This document shows, piece after piece, positions 26,844-41,242 of a stretch of 64,000 nucleotides of DNA (positions are counted from its first letter, which is position 1; each line of letters starts with the position of its first letter). The DNA is from Calliopsis andreniformis (taxonomy: Eukaryota; Arthropoda; Insecta; Hymenoptera; Andrenidae): contig NW_027480481.1 in assembly GCF_051401765.1 (NCBI RefSeq), forward strand, positions 124,001 to 188,000, written 5' to 3'. A program made the position numbers and the translations under genes. Below the pieces are notes generated by a model. It saw nothing but the letters and a program-made list of their open reading frames with translations, had not been told where the DNA came from and ran no database searches.

Positions 26844-29240
26844 CCTCAATCCTCAGTCGTCAATCCTCAGTCCTCAATGTTCAATCCGCAATACCCAATC
26901 CTCAATCTTCTATTCTCAATCCTCAATCCTCAGTCCTCAATCCACAATCCTCAATCCTCAATCCTCAATCTTCAATCCTCAATACTCAATCTGCAATCCT
27001 CAATCCTCAATCCTCAATCCTAATTAGTGACTCCTCAATACCCAATCCTCAATCTTCAATCCTCAATCCTCAATCCTCAATTCTCAATCAGTAATCCTCA
27101 ATCCTCAATCCTCAATCTTCAATTCTCAATACTCAATCTTCAATACACAATCCTCAATCCTCAAACCCCAATCCTCAATCCTCAATCGTCAATCCTCAAT
27201 TCCCAATCCTCAATCTTCAATCCTCAACCCTCAATCTTCAATCCTCAATCCGCAATCCTCAATCCTCAATACTCAATCTTCAATCCTCAATCCTCAGTTC
27301 TCAATCCTCAATACTCAATCCTCAATCGTCAATCCTCAATCCCCAATCCTCAGTCTTCAATCCTCAATCCTCAATCCTCAATCCTCAATCCTCAATCTTC
27401 AATCCTCAATACTCAATCTTCAATACTCAATCTTCAATCCTCAATCCTCAATTCTCAATCCTCAATACTCAATACTCAATCGTCAATCCTCAATTCCCAA
27501 TCCTCAATCTTCAATCCTCAATCCTCAATCTTCAACCCTCAATCCTCAATCCTCAAACCCCAATCCTCAACCTTCAATCCTCAGTACTGAATCTTCAATC
27601 CTCAATCCTCAGCCCTCAATCCTCAATCCTCGATCCTCAATCCTCAATCTTCAATCCTCAATACTCATTCTTCAACCCTCAATCTTCAATCCTCAATCCT
27701 CAGTCCTCATTCTTCAGTCCTCAACACCCAGTCCTCAATCCTCAATCCTCAATCCTCAATCCTCAATTCTCAATCCTCAATCCTCAATCCTCAGACCTCA
27801 AACATGAATACTCAACCCTCAGTCCTCGATCCTCGAACCTCAATCCTCAGTCGTCAATCCTCAATCCTCAATGTTCAATCCGCAATACCCAACCCTCAAT
27901 CTTCAATCCTCAATCCTCAATCCTCAAACCTCAATCCTCAATCCTCAACCGTCAATCCTCAGTCCTCGAACGTCAACCCTGAATCCTCAATCCTGAATCC
28001 TCAATTTTCATCCCTCAGTCCTCAACAATCAATTGTCAATCCTCAATCCTCAATAGAATATCCTCAATTCACGGCTTTCAATACTCAATCCCCATTCTTC
28101 AATCTTCAAATCTCAATCCGCAAACATCAATTCTCATCACTCAACCCTCAACACTCAGGCCTCAATCTTCAAACCTCAATCCTCTATCCGCAATCTTGAA
28201 TCCTCAATACTCAATCTTCAATCCTCAATCCTCAATTCTCGATCCTCAACACTCAATCCACAATCGTCAATCCTCAATCCCCAATCCTCAACCTTCAATC
28301 CTCTATCCTCAATCCTCAATCCTCAATCATCAATCCTCAATCCTCAATCCTCAATCCTCAATCCTCAACCCTCAATCCTCAGTCCTGAAACCTCAATCCC
28401 GAATCCTCAATCCTGAATCCGCAAACTTCAGTCCTCAGTCCTCAACAATCAATTGTCAATCCTCAATCCTCAATAGAATATTCTCAATTCACAGTTTTCA
28501 ATACTCAATCCCCATTCTTCAATCTTCAAGTCTCAATCCACAAACATCAATTCTCATCACTCAGCACTCAACACTCAGTCCTCAATCTTCAATCCTCAAT
28601 CCTCAATCCGCAATCTTGAATCCTCAATACTCAATCTTCAATCCTCAATCCTCAATTCTCAATCCTCAACACTCAATCCTCAATCGTCAATCCTCAATGC
28701 CCAATCCTCAATCTTCAATCCTCAATCCTCAATTCTCAATCCTCAATACTCAATCCTCAATCGTCAATCCTCAATTCCCAATCCGCAATCTTCAATCCTC
28801 AATCCACAATATTCAATCCACAATCCTCAATCCTCAATCCTCAATCCTCAATCTTCAATACCCAATACTCAGTCTTCAATCCTCAATCCTCAATCCTCAG
28901 TCCTCAATCCTCAATCCTCAATCCTCAATCCTCAATCTTCAATCCTCAATACTCAATCTGCAATCCTCAATCCTCAATCCTAAATCCTCAATCTTCAATC
29001 CTCAATACTCAATCTTCAATCCTCAATCCTCAATTCTCAATCCTCAATAGTCAATCCCCAATCGTCAATCCCCAATTCCCAATCCTCAATCTTCAACCCT
29101 CAATCCTCAATCTTCAATCCTTAATCCTCAATCATCAATCCCCAATCCTCAATCTTCAATACTCAATCTTCAATCCTCAATTCTCAGTCCTCAGTCCTCA
29201 ATCCTCAATCCTCAATCCTCAGTCCTCAATCTTCATTCCT
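26844..29240 (+). repeat. Heptamer linker plus c5/c1-like core pair
   Basis: From 26,844 to about 27,960 there is no core, only near-pure heptamers resembling HOR-1 c4-c5 linkers; core-to-core distance 26532-28030 is 1,498 bp, exactly 214 heptamers. Then come a c5-like core at 28030 and a c1-like core at 28450. Their 420-bp spacing is 8 heptamers less than the 476 of HOR-1. A near-copy of the unit start (TTGAATCC) follows at 28196 and again at 28617. Confidence 0.8.
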
Positions 29241-30330
29241 CAATACTCAATCTGCAATCCTCAATCCTCAATCCTCAATCCTCAATCCTAATTCGTCACT
29301 GCTGAATACCCAATCCTCATTCTTCAATCCTCAATCCTCAATCCTCAATTCTCAATACTCAATCCTCAATCCTCAATCCTCAATCTTCAATCCTCAATAC
29401 TCAATCTTCAATACTCAATCCTCAATCCTCAATCCTCAATCCTCAATCCTCAATCCTCAATCCCAAATCCTCAATCCTCAATCCTCAATCCTCAACCCTC
29501 AATCCTCAGTCGTGAAACCTCAATACCGAATCCTCAATCCTGAATCCTCAATCTTCAGCACTCAGTCCTCAACAATCAATTGACAATCCTCAATCCTCAA
29601 TAGAATATCCTCAATTCACAGTTTTCAATACTCAATCCCAATTCTTCACTCTTCAAATCTCAATACACAAACATCAATTCTCATCACTCAACCCTCAACA
29701 CTCAGTCCTCAATCTTCAATCCTCAATCCTACATCCTCAATCTTCAATCCTCAATACTCAATCTTCAATCCTCAATCCTCAATTCTCAATCCTCAATACT
29801 CAAACCTCAATCGTCAATCCTCAGTTCCCAATCCTCAACCTTCAATCCTCAATCCTCAATCATCAATCCCCAATCCTCAATCCTCAATCCCCAATACTCA
29901 ATCTTCAATCCTTAATACTCAATCTTCAATCCTCAATCGTCAATCCTCAATCCTCAATCCGCAATCCTCAATCCTCAGTCTTCAATCCTCAATACTCAAT
30001 CTTCAACCCTCAATCTTCAATCCTCAATCCTCAATCCTCATCCTTCAATCCTCAACACCCAGTCCACAATCTTCAATCCTCAATCCTCAATCCTCAATCC
30101 TCAATCCTCAGTCCTCAAACCTCAACCTGAATCCTCGATCCTGTATCCTCAATCTTCATCCCTCATTCCTCAACAATCAATTGTCAGTCCTCAATCCTCA
30201 ATAGAATATACCGAATTCGCAGTTTTCAATACTCAATCCGCAATCTTCAATTTTCAAATCTCAATCCGCAAACGTCAATTCTCATCACTCAACGCTCAAC
30301 ACTCCGTCCCCAATCCTCAATCTTCAATCC
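29241..30330 (+). repeat. B module, copy 2
   Basis: The B core at 29577 (CAATTGAC, CGTGAAACC at 29511, CCTACATCC at 29727) is followed by a D core at 30178, preceded by GATCCTGTATCC near 30138. This is the same two-core order as at 240-1085. The right part (after 30,039) is not shared with the duplicate at 38.1 kb. Confidence 0.85.
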
Positions 30331-32519
30331 TCAATCCTCAATCCTCAATCATCAATCCTCAATTTTCAATCCTCAATACTCAATCTTCAATCCTCAATCC
30401 TCAATCCTCAATACTCAGTCCTCATTCTTCAATCCTCAATACCAAATCCTCAATCTTCAATCCTCAATCCTCAGTCCTCAATTCGCAATCCGCAATCCTC
30501 AGACCTCAAGCATTAATACCCAACCCTCAGTCCTCGTCCTCAATCTACAACCCTCAATCCTCAATCCTCAGTCCTCAATCCTCAATCTTCAATCCCCAAT
30601 CCTCAATCCTCTATCCTCAATCCTCAATCTTCAATCCTCAATACTCAATCTTCAATCCTCAATCCTCAATCCTCAATCCTCAATCCACAATCCTCAGTCC
30701 TCAATCCTCAATCGTCAATCTCCAATCCTGCATACTCAATCTTTAATCCTCAATCCTCAACCCTCACTCCTCAGTCCTCATTCTTCAATCCTCAATACCA
30801 AATCCTCAATCTTCAATCCTCAATCCTCAGTCCTCAATTCGCAATCCGCAATCCTCAGACCTCAAGCATTAATACCCAACCCTCAGTCCTCGTCCTCAAT
30901 CTACAACCCTCAATCCTCAATCCTCAATCTTCAATCATCAATATTCAACCTTCAATCCTCAGTCCCCAATCCTCAATACTCAATCCTCAATCCTCAATCC
31001 TCAAACCTCAATACCCAATCCTCAATCCTCAATCCTCAATCCTCAATCCTCAATCCTCAATCCTCAATCCTCAATCCTCAATCCTCAGTCCCCAAACCTC
31101 AATCCTGAATCCTCAATCCTGAATAGTCAATCTTCAGCCCTCAGTCCTCAACAATCAGTTGTCAATCCTCAATCCTCGATAGAATATCACCAATTCACAG
31201 ATTTCAAAACTCAATACTCAATCCGCAATCTTCAGATCTCTATCCACAAACATCAATTCACATCACTCATCCCTCGACACTCAGTCCTTTATGTTCAATC
31301 CTCAGTCCTCAATTCTCAATCTTCAATCCTCAATACTGAATCTTCAATCCTCAATCCTCAATCCTCAATCCTCAATTCTCAATCCTCAATCCTCAATCCT
31401 CAATCTTCAATACTCAGTCCCCAATCCTCAATCTTCAATCCTCAAACCTCAATCCTCAATCCTCGATCCTCGAACCTCAATCCTCAGTCGTCAATCCTCA
31501 GTCCTCAATGTTCAATCCGCAATACCCAATCCTCAATCTTCAATTCTCAAACCTCAATCCTCAGTCCTCAATCCACAATCCTCAATCCTCAATCCTCAAT
31601 CTTCAATCCTCAATACTCAATCTGCAATCCTCAATCCTCAATCCTCAATCCTCAATCCTAATTAGTGACTCCTCAATACCCAATCCTCAATCTTCAATCC
31701 TCAATCCTCAATCCTCAATTCTCAATCCGTAATCCTCAATCCTCAATCCTCAATCTTCAATTCTCAATACTCAATCTTCAATACTCAATCCTCAATCCTC
31801 AATCCCCAATCCTCAATCCTCAATCGTCAATCCTCAATTCCCAATCCTCAATATTCAATCCTCAACCCTCAATCTTCAATCCTCAATCCTCAATCCTCAA
31901 TCCTCAATACTCAATCTTCAATCCTCAATCCTCAGTTCTCAATCCTCAATACTCAATCCTCAATCGTCAATCCTCAATCCCCAATCCTCAGTCTTCAATA
32001 CTCAATCCTCAATCCTCAATCCTCAATCCTCAATCCTCAATCTTCAATCCTCAATACTCAATCTTCAATACTCAATCTTCAATCCTCAATCCTCAATTCT
32101 CAATCCTCAATACTCAATACTCAATCGTCAATCCTCAATTCCCAATCCTCAATCTTCAATCCTCAATCTTCAATCTTCAACCCTCAATCCTCAATCCTCA
32201 AACCCCAATCCTCAATCTTCAATCCTCAATACTCAATCTTCAACCCTCAATCCTCAATCCTCAATCCTCAATCCTCAATCCTCAATCCTCAATCTTCAAT
32301 CCTCGATACTCATTCTTCAACCCTCAATCTTCAATCCTCAATCCTCAGTCCTCATTCTTCAATCCTCAACACCCAGTCCTCAATCCTCAATCCTCAATCC
32401 TCAATCCTCAATTCTCAATCCTCAATCCTCAATCCTCAGACCTCAAACATCAATACTCAAGTCTCAGTCCTCGATCCTCGAACCTCAATCCTCAGTCCTC
32501 AATCCTCAGTCCTCAATGT
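30331..32519 (+). repeat. Mosaic segment: linkers, one CAGTTG core, HOR-1-like linker
   Basis: Between the D core at 30178 and the c5 core at 33417 there is only one core (CAGTTG, 31156). About 30,410-30,940 holds variants such as AATACCAAATCC twice in succession. About 31,140-31,960 matches 54,580-55,400 at a shift of 23,441, including CCTAATTAGTGACTCC near 31,655. About 31,900-32,500 is HOR-1-type linker. The join to the 8.54-kb duplicate lies near 32,515. Confidence 0.75.
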
Positions 32520-35500
32520 TCAATCCTCAATACTCAATCTTCAATCCTCAATCCCCAATCCTCAATCCTCAATCGTCAATCCTCAATCCCCAATCCTCAA
32601 TCTTCACTCCTCAACCCTCAATCTTCAATCCTCAATCCTCAATCCTCAATCCTCAATACTCAATCTTCAATCCTCAATCCTCAGTTCTCAATCCTCAATA
32701 CTCAATCCTCAATCGTCAATCCTCAATCCCCAATCCTCAGTCTTCAATACTCAATCCTCAATCCTCAATCCTCAATCCTCAATCTTCAATCCTCAATACT
32801 CAATCTTCAATACTCAATCTTCAATCCTCAATCCTCAATTCTCAATCCTCAATACTCAATACTCAATCGTCAATCCTCAATTCCCAATCCTCAATCTTCA
32901 ATCCTCAATCTTCAATCTTCAACCCTCAATCCTCAATCCTCAAACCCCAATCCTCAATCTTCAATCCTCAATACTCAATCTTCAATCCTCAATCCTCAAT
33001 CCTCAATCCTCAATCCTCAATCCTCAATCCTCAATCTTCAATCCTCGATACTCATTCTTCAACCCTCAATCTTCAATCCTCAATCCTCAGTTCTCATTCT
33101 TCAATCCTCAACACCCAGTCCTCAATCCTCAATCCTCAATCCTCAATCCTCAATTCTCAATCCTCAATCCTCAATCCTCAGACCTCAAACATCAATACTC
33201 AAGTCTCAGTCCTCGATCCTCGAACCTCAATCCTCAGTCCTCAATCCTCAATCCTCAATGTTCAATCCGCAATACCCAACCCTCAATCTTCAATCCTCAA
33301 TCCTCAATCCTCAAACCTCAATCCTCAATCCTCAACCGTCAATCCTCAGTCCTCGAACCTCAACCCTGAATCCTCAATCCTGAATCCTCAATCTTCATCC
33401 CTCAATCCTCAACAATCAATTGTCAATCCTCAATCCACAATAGAATATCCTCAATTCACGGCTTTCAATACTCAATCCCCATTCTTCAATCTTCAAATCT
33501 CAATCCGCAAACATCAATTCTCATCACTCAACCCTCAACACTCAGTCCTCAATCTTCAAACCTCAATCCTCAATCCGCAATCTTGAATCCCCAATACTCT
33601 ATCTTCAATCCTCAATCCTCAATTCTCAATCCTCAACACGCAATCCTCAATCGTCAATCCTCAATCCCCAATCCTCAACCTTCAATCCTCTATCCTCAAT
33701 CCTCAATCCTCAATCTTCAATCCTCAATCTTCAATCCTCATTCTTCAATCCTCAATCCTCAATCGTCAATCCGCAATCCTCAACCCTCAATCCTCAATCC
33801 TCAATCCTCAACCCTCAATCCTCAGTCCTGAACCTCAATCCCGAATCCTCAATCCTGAATCCGCAAACTTCAGTCCTCAGTCCTCAACAATCAATTGTCA
33901 ATCCTCAATCCTCAATAGAATATCCTCAATTCACAGCTTTCAATACTCAATCCCCATTCTTCAATCTTCAAATCTCAATCCACAAACATCAATTCTTATC
34001 ACTCAACCCTCAATCCGCAGTCCTCAATCTTCAATCCTCAATCCTAAATCCTCAATATTCAATACTCAATACTCAATCTTCAATCCTCAATCCTCAATTC
34101 TCAATCCTCAATACTCAATCCTCAATCGTCAATCCTCAATTCCCAATCCTCGATCTTCAATCCTCAATCCTCAGTCTTCAATCCTTAATCCTCAATCCTG
34201 AATCCCCAATCCTCAATCTTCAATCCTCTATCCTCAATCTTCAATCTTCAATCCTCAATCCTCAATCCTCAATCCTCAAACCTCAATCCTCAACCTTCAA
34301 TCCTCAATACTCAATCTTTAACACTCAATCTTCAATCCTCAATCCTCAATCCTCATTCTTCAATCCTCAACATCCAATCCTGAATCTTCAATCCTCAAAC
34401 CTCAATCCTCAATTCTCAATCCTCAGTCCTCAATCCTCAGACCTCAAGCATCAATACCCAACCCTCAGTCCTCGTCCTCAATCTACAAACCTCAATCCTC
34501 AATACTCAATACTCTATCCTCAATCCTCAATCCTGAATGTTCAATCCTCAATACCCAATCCTCAATCTTCCATCCTCAGTACTCAATCCTCAATCCTCAA
34601 TCCTCGAATCCTCAGTCCTCAAACCTCAATCCTGAATCCTCAATCCTGAATCGTCAATCTTCAGCCCTCAGTCCTCAACAGTCAGTTGTCAATCCTCAAT
34701 CCTCAATAGAATATCACCAATTCACAGATTTCAAAACTCAATACTCAATCCGCAATCTTCAGATCTCTATCCACAAACATCAATTCACATCACTCATCCC
34801 TCGACACTCAGTCCTTTATGTTCAATCCTCAGTCCTCAATTCTCAATCTTCAATTCTCAATACTGAATCTTCAATCCTCAATTCTCAATCCTCAATCCTC
34901 AATCCTCAATCCTCAAACCTCAATACCCAATCCTCAATCCTCAATCCTCAATCCTCAGTCCTCAATCCTCAATCCTCAATCCTCAATCCTCAATCCTCAG
35001 TCCCCAAACCTCAATCCTGAGTCCTCAATCCTGAATCGTCAATCTTCAGCCCTCAGTCCTCAACAATCAGTTGTCAATCCTCAATCCTCAATAGAATATC
35101 ACGAATTCACAGATTTCAAAACTCAATACTCAATCCGCAATCTTCAGATCTCTATCCACAAACATCAATTCACATCACTCATCTCTCGACACTCAGTCCT
35201 TTATGTTCAATTCTCAGTCCTCAATTCTCAATCTTCAATCCTCAATACTGAATCTTCAATCCTCAATCCTCAATCCTCAATCCTCAATGCTCAATCCTCA
35301 AACCTCAATCTTCAATACTCAGTCCCCAATCCTCAATCTTCAATCCTCAAACCTCAATCCTCAATCCTCGATCCTCGGACCTCAATCCTCAGTCGTCAAT
35401 CCTCAGTCCTCAATGTTCAATCCGCAATACCCAATCCTCAATCTTCTATTCTCAATCCTCAATCCTCAGTCCTCAATCCACAATCCTCAATCCTCAATCC

Positions 35501-38500
35501 TCAATCTTCAATCCTCAATACTCAATCTGCAATCCTCAATCCTCAATCCTCAATCCTCAATCCTAATTAGTGACTCCTCAATACCCAATCCTCTATCTTC
35601 AATCCTCAATCCTCAATCCTCAATTCTCAATCCGTAATCCTCAATCCTCAATCCTCAATCTTCAATTCTCAATACTCAATCTTCAATACACAATCCTCAA
35701 TCCTCAAACCCCAATCCTCAATCCTCAATCGTCAATCCTCAATTCCCAATCCTCAATCTTCAATCCTCAACCCTCAATCTTCAATCCTCAATGCTCAATC
35801 CTCAATCCTCAATACTCAATCTTCAATCCTCAATCCTCAGTTCTCAATCCTCAATACTCAATCCTCAATCGTCAATCCTCAATCCCCAATCCTCAGTCTT
35901 CAATCCTCAATCCTCAATCCTCAATCCTCAATACTCAATCTTCAATCCTCAATACTCAATCTTCAATACTCAATCTTCAATCCTCAATCCTCAATTCTCA
36001 ATCCTCAATACTCAATACTCAATCGTCAATCCTCAATTCCCAATCCTCAATCTTCAATCCTCAATCCTCAATCTTCAACCCTCAATCCTCAATCCTCAAA
36101 CCCCAATCCTCAACCTTCAATCCTCAGTACTCAATCTTCAATCCTCAATCCTCAGCCCTCAATCCTCAATCCTCGATCCTCAATCCTCAATCTTCAATCC
36201 TCAATACTCATTCTTCAACCCTCAATCTTCAATCCTCAATCCTCAGTCCTCATTCTTCAGTCCTCAACAGCCAGTCCTCAATCCTCAATCCTCAGTCCTC
36301 AATCCTCAATTCTCAATCCTCAATCCTCAATCCTCAGACCTCAAACATGAATACTCAACCCTCAGTCCTCGATCCTCGAACCTCAATCCTCAGTCGTCAA
36401 TCCTCAATCCTCAATGTTCAATCCGCAATACCCAACCCTCAATCTTCAATCCTCAATCCTCAATCCTCAAACCTCAATCCTCAATCCTCAACCGTCAATC
36501 CTCAGTCCTCGAACGTCAACCCTGAATCCTCAATCCTGAATCCTCAATTTTCATCCCTCAGTCCTCAACAATCAATTGTCAATCCTCAATCCTCAATAGA
36601 ATATCCTCAATTCACGGCTTTCAATACTCAATCCCCATTCTTCAATCTTCAAATCTCAATCCGCAAACATCAATTCTCATCACTCAACCCTCAACACTCA
36701 GGCCTCAATCTTCAAACCTCAATCCTCTATCCGCAATCTTGAATCCTCAATACTCAATCTTCAATCCTCAATCCTCAATTCTCGATCCTCAACACTCAAT
36801 CCACAATCGACAATCCTCAATCCCCAATCCTCAACCTTCAATCCTCTATCCTCAATCCTCAATCCTCAATCCTCAATCCTCAATCCTCAATCCTCAATCC
36901 TCAATCCTCAACCCTCAATCCTCAGTCCTGAAACCTCAATCCCGAATCCTCAATCCTGAATCCGCAAACTTCAGTCCTCAGTCCTCAACAATCAATTGTC
37001 AATCCTCAATCCTCAATAGAATATTCTCAATTCACAGTTTTCAATACTCAATCCCCATTCTTCAATCTTCAAGTCTCAATCCACAAACATCAATTCTCAT
37101 CACTCAGCACTCAACACTCAGTCCTCAATCTTCAATCCTCAATCCTCAATCCGCAATCTTGAATCCTCAATACTCAATCTTCAATCCTCAATCCTCAATT
37201 CTCAATCCTCAACACTCAATCCTCAATCGTCAATCCTCAATGCCCAATCCTCAATCTTCAATCCTCAATCCTCAATTCTCAATCCTCAATACTCAATCCT
37301 CAATCGTCAATCCTCAATTCCCAATCCGCAATCTTCAATCCTCAATCCACAATATTCAATCCACAATCCTCAATCCTCAATCCTCAATCCTCAATCTTCA
37401 ATACCCAATACTCAGTCTTCAATCCTCAATCCTCAATCCTCAGTCCTCAATCCTCAATCCTCAATCCTCAATCCTCAATCTTCAATCCTCAATACTCAAT
37501 CTGCAATCCTCAATCCTCAATCCTAAATCCTCAATCTTCAATCCTCAATACTCAATCTTCAATCCTCAATCCTCAATTCTCAATCCTCAATAGTCAATCC
37601 CCAATCGTCAATCCCCAATTCCCAATCCTCAATCTTCAACCCTCAATCCTCAATCTTCAATCCTTAATCCTCAATCATCAATCCCCAATCCTCAATCTTC
37701 AATACTCAATCTTCAATCCTCAATTCTCAGTCCTCAGTCCTCAATCCTCAATCCTCAATCCTCAGTCCTCAATCTTCATTCCTCAATACTCAATCTGCAA
37801 TCCTCAATCCTCAATCCTCAATCCTCAATCCTAATTCGTCACTGCTCAATACCCAATCCTCATTCTTCAATCCTCAATCCTCAATCCTCAATTCTCAATA
37901 CTCAATCCTCAATCCTCAATCCTCAATCTTCAATCCTCAATACTCAATCTTCAATACTCAATCCTCAATCCTCAATCCTCAATCCTCAATCCTCAATCCT
38001 CAATCCCAAATCCTCAATCCTCAATCCTCAATCCTCAACCCTCAATCCTCAGTCGTGAAACCTCAATACCGAATCCTCAATCCTGAATCCTCAATCTTCA
38101 GCACTCAGTCCTCAACAATCAATTGACAATCCTCAATCCTCAATAGAATATCCTCAATTCACAGTTTTCAATACTCAATCCCAATTCTTCACTCTTCAAA
38201 TCTCAATACACAAACATCAATTCTCATCACTCAACCCTCAACACTCAGTCCTCAATCTTCAATCCTCAATCCTACATCCTCAATCTTCAATCCTCAATAC
38301 TCAATCTTCAATCCTCAATCCTCAATTCTCAATCCTCAATACTCAAACCTCAATCGTCAATCCTCAGTTCCCAATCCTCAACCTTCAATCCTCAATCCTC
38401 AATCATCAATCCCCAATCCTCAATCCTCAATCCCCAATACTCAATCTTCAATCCTTAATACTCAATCTTCAATCCTCAATCGTCAATCCTCAATCCTCAA

Positions 38501-38581
38501 TCCGCAATCCTCAATCCTCAGTCTTCAATCCTCAATACTCAATCTTCAACCCTCAATCTTCAATCCTCAATCCTCAATCCT
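32520..38581 (+). repeat. Segmental duplication 8.54-kb shift, right copy
   Basis: This is the partner of 24,165-30,038. Cores lie at 33417, 33892, 34683, 35068, 36573, 36993 and 38120. The first part (32,550-33,400) is 182 bp (26 heptamers) longer than in the left copy and carries the fuller linker form also seen in U1. The right end is at TCCTCAT near 38,582, where the left copy continues into CCTTC and this one into TCTTC. It contains a short B core but not the following D core. Confidence 0.9.
34610..35379 (+). repeat. 385-bp tandem pair of CAGTTG cores, copy 2
   Basis: The cores at 34683 and 35068 are 385 bp apart. The pair is carried within the 8.54-kb duplication (shift 8,536) and is nearly identical to 26,074-26,843, including the ACAGTCAG variant in the first unit. 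Confidence 0.92.
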
Positions 38582-41242
38582 CATTCTTCAATCCTCAATA
38601 CCAAATCCTCAATCTTCAATCCTCAATCCTCAATCCTCAATTCGCAATCCTCAATCCTCAGACCACAAGCATTAATACCCAACCCTCAGTCCTCGTCCTC
38701 AATCTACAACCCTCAATCCTCAATACTCAATCTTCAATCATCAATATTCAACCTTCAATCCTCAGTCCCCAATCCTCAATGCTCAATCCTCAATCCTCAA
38801 TCCTCAAACCGCAATACCCAATCCTCAATCCTCAATCCTCAATCCTCAATCCTCAATCCTAAATCCTCAATCCTCAATCCTCAGTCCCCAAACCTCATTC
38901 CTGAATCCTCAACCCTGAATACTCAATCTTCAGCCCTCAGTCCTCAACAATCAGTTGTCAATCCTCAATCCTCAATAGAATATCACCAATTCACAGATTT
39001 CAATACTCAATACTCAATCTGCAATCTTCAAATCTCTATCCACCAACATCAATTCTCATCACTCATCCCTCAACAATCAGTCCTTTATGTTCAACCCTCA
39101 ATCCTCAATTCTCAATCTTCAATCCTCAATACTGAATCTTCAATCCTCAATCCTCAGTCCTCAATCCTCAATCCTCAATCCTCAATCCTCAATCTTCAAT
39201 ACTCAGGCCCCAATCCTCAATCTTCAATCCTCAATCCTCAATCCTCAATCCTCGATCCTCGAACCTCAATCCTCAGTCCTCAATCCTCAATCCTCAGTGT
39301 TCAATCCGCAATACCCGACCCTCAATCTTCAATCCTCAATCCTCAATCCTCAAACCTCAATCCTCAATCCTCAATCCTCAATCCTCAGTCCTCAAACCTC
39401 AACCTGAATCCTCGATCCTGTATCCTCAATCTTCATCCCTCATTCCTCAACAATCAATTGTCAATCCTCAATCCTCAGTAGAATATCCTCAATTCACAGC
39501 TTTCAATGCTCAATCCCCATTCTTCGATCTTCAAATCTCAATCCACAAACATCAATTCTCATCACTCAACCCTCAACACTCAGTCCTCAATCTTCAATCC
39601 TCAATCCACAATCCGCAATCTTGAATCCTCAATACTCAATCTTCAATCCTCAATCCTCAATTCTCAATCCTCAACACTCAATCCTCAATCGTCAATCATC
39701 AATCCCGAATCCTCAATCATCAATCCTCTATCCTCAATCCTCAATCCTCAATCCTCAATCCTCAATCCTCAATCTTCAATACTCAATACCAAATCCTCAA
39801 TCTTCAATCCTCAATCCTCAGTCCTCAATTCGCAATCCGCAATCCTCAGACCTCATACATCAATACTCAACCCTCAGTCCTGGTCCGCAATCCACAACCC
39901 TCAATCCTCAATCCTCAATCTTCAATCATCAATATTCAATCTTCAATCCTCAATACTCAATCCTCTATCCTCAATCCTCAATCCTGAATGTTCAATCCTC
40001 AATACCCAAACCTCAATCTTCAATCCTCAGTACTCAATCCTCAATCCTCAATCCTCGAATCCTCAGTCCTCAAACCTCAATCCTGAATCCTCAATCCTGA
40101 AACCTCAATCTTCAGCCCTCAGTCCTCAAAAATCAATTGTCAGTCCTCAATCCTCAATAGAATATACCCAATTCGCAGTTTTCAATACTCAATCCGCAAT
40201 CTTCAATTTTCAAATCTCAATCCGCAAACGTGAATTCTCACCACTCAACGCTCAACACTCCGTCCCCAATCCTCAATCTTCAATCCTCAATCCTCAATCC
40301 TCAATCATCAATCCTCAATTTTCAATCCTCAATACTCAATCTTCAATCCTCAATCCTCAATCCTCAATCCTCAATCCTCAATCCTCAACCTTCAATACCC
40401 AATACTCAATCTTCAATCCTCTATCCTCAATCCTCAGTCCTCAATCCTCAATCCTCAATCCTCAATCCTCAATCTTCAATCCTCAATACTCAATCCGCAA
40501 TCCTCAATCCTGATTCTTCAATCCTCAACACCCAATCCTCAATCTTCAATCCTCAATCCTCAATCCTCAATCATCAATCCTCAATTTTCAATCCTCAATA
40601 CACACTCTTCAATCCTCAATCCTCAATCCTCAATCCTCAATCCTCAGTCCTCATTCTTCAATCCTCAATACCAAATCCTCAATCTTCAATCCTCAATCCT
40701 CAGTCCTCAATTCGCAATCCGCAATCCTCAGACCTCAAGCATTAATACCCAACCCTCAGTCCTCGTCCTCAATCTACAACCCTCAATCCTCAATCCTCAA
40801 TCCTCAATCCTCAATCCTCAGTCCTCAATCCTCAATCCTCAATCCTCAATCCTCAATCCTCAGTCCCCAAACCTCAATCCTGAATCGTCAATCCTGAATC
40901 GTCAATCTTCAGCCCTCAGTCCTCAACAATCAGTTGTCAATCCTCAATCCTCAATAGAATATCACCAATTCACAGATTTCAAAACTCAATACTCAATCCG
41001 CAATCTTCAGATCTCTATCCACAAACATCAATTCACATCACTCATCCCTCGACACTCAGTCCTTTATGTTCAATCCTCAGTCCTCAATTCTCAATCTTCA
41101 ATCCTCAATACTGAATCTTCAATCCTCAATCCTCAATCCTCAATCCTCAATCCTCAATCCTCAAACCTAAATACCCAATCCTCAATCCTCAATCCTCAAT
41201 CCTCAGTCCTCAATCCTCAATCCTCAATCCTCAATCCTCAAT
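38582..41242 (+). repeat. HOR-2 unit a (2,364-bp period)
   Basis: Core order is G2 (CAGTTG) 38952, D (GATCCTGTATCC at 39413) 39455, X (TTCGCAG type, AAAATCAATTG) 40134 and G1 40931. The spacings 503, 679, 797 and 385 sum to 2,364, the distance to the next G2 at 41316. The leading part (38,582-38,880) is linker with AATACCAAATCC and CCACAAGCATTAATACC variants. This repeat family is distinct from the 3.25-kb units but built from the same core and heptamer. Confidence 0.85.

Larger units (their letters stand above)
24165..30038 (+). repeat. Segmental duplication 8.54-kb shift, left copy
   Basis: This interval (end of U7, U8 part, G-core pair, c5/c1-like pair and B core) recurs at 32,520-38,581. 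Cores correspond as 24881/33417, 25356/33892, 26147/34683, 26532/35068, 28030/36573, 28450/36993 and 29577/38120. The shift is 8,536 for the first four pairs and 8,543 after one heptamer is gained. The copy overlaps U7 and U8, so the HOR-1 block edge was carried along in the duplication. Confidence 0.9.

Noticed and set aside
26282..27094. 270-codon open frame overlapping another at 26667-27023
   Set aside because: Both read through the 385-bp tandem duplication in different frames; there is no independent sign of coding.
31665..33383. 572-codon open frame, with a second frame open at 32516-33586
   Set aside because: Two overlapping same-strand frames give the same repeat peptide, which is expected from a 7-bp period and not from genes.
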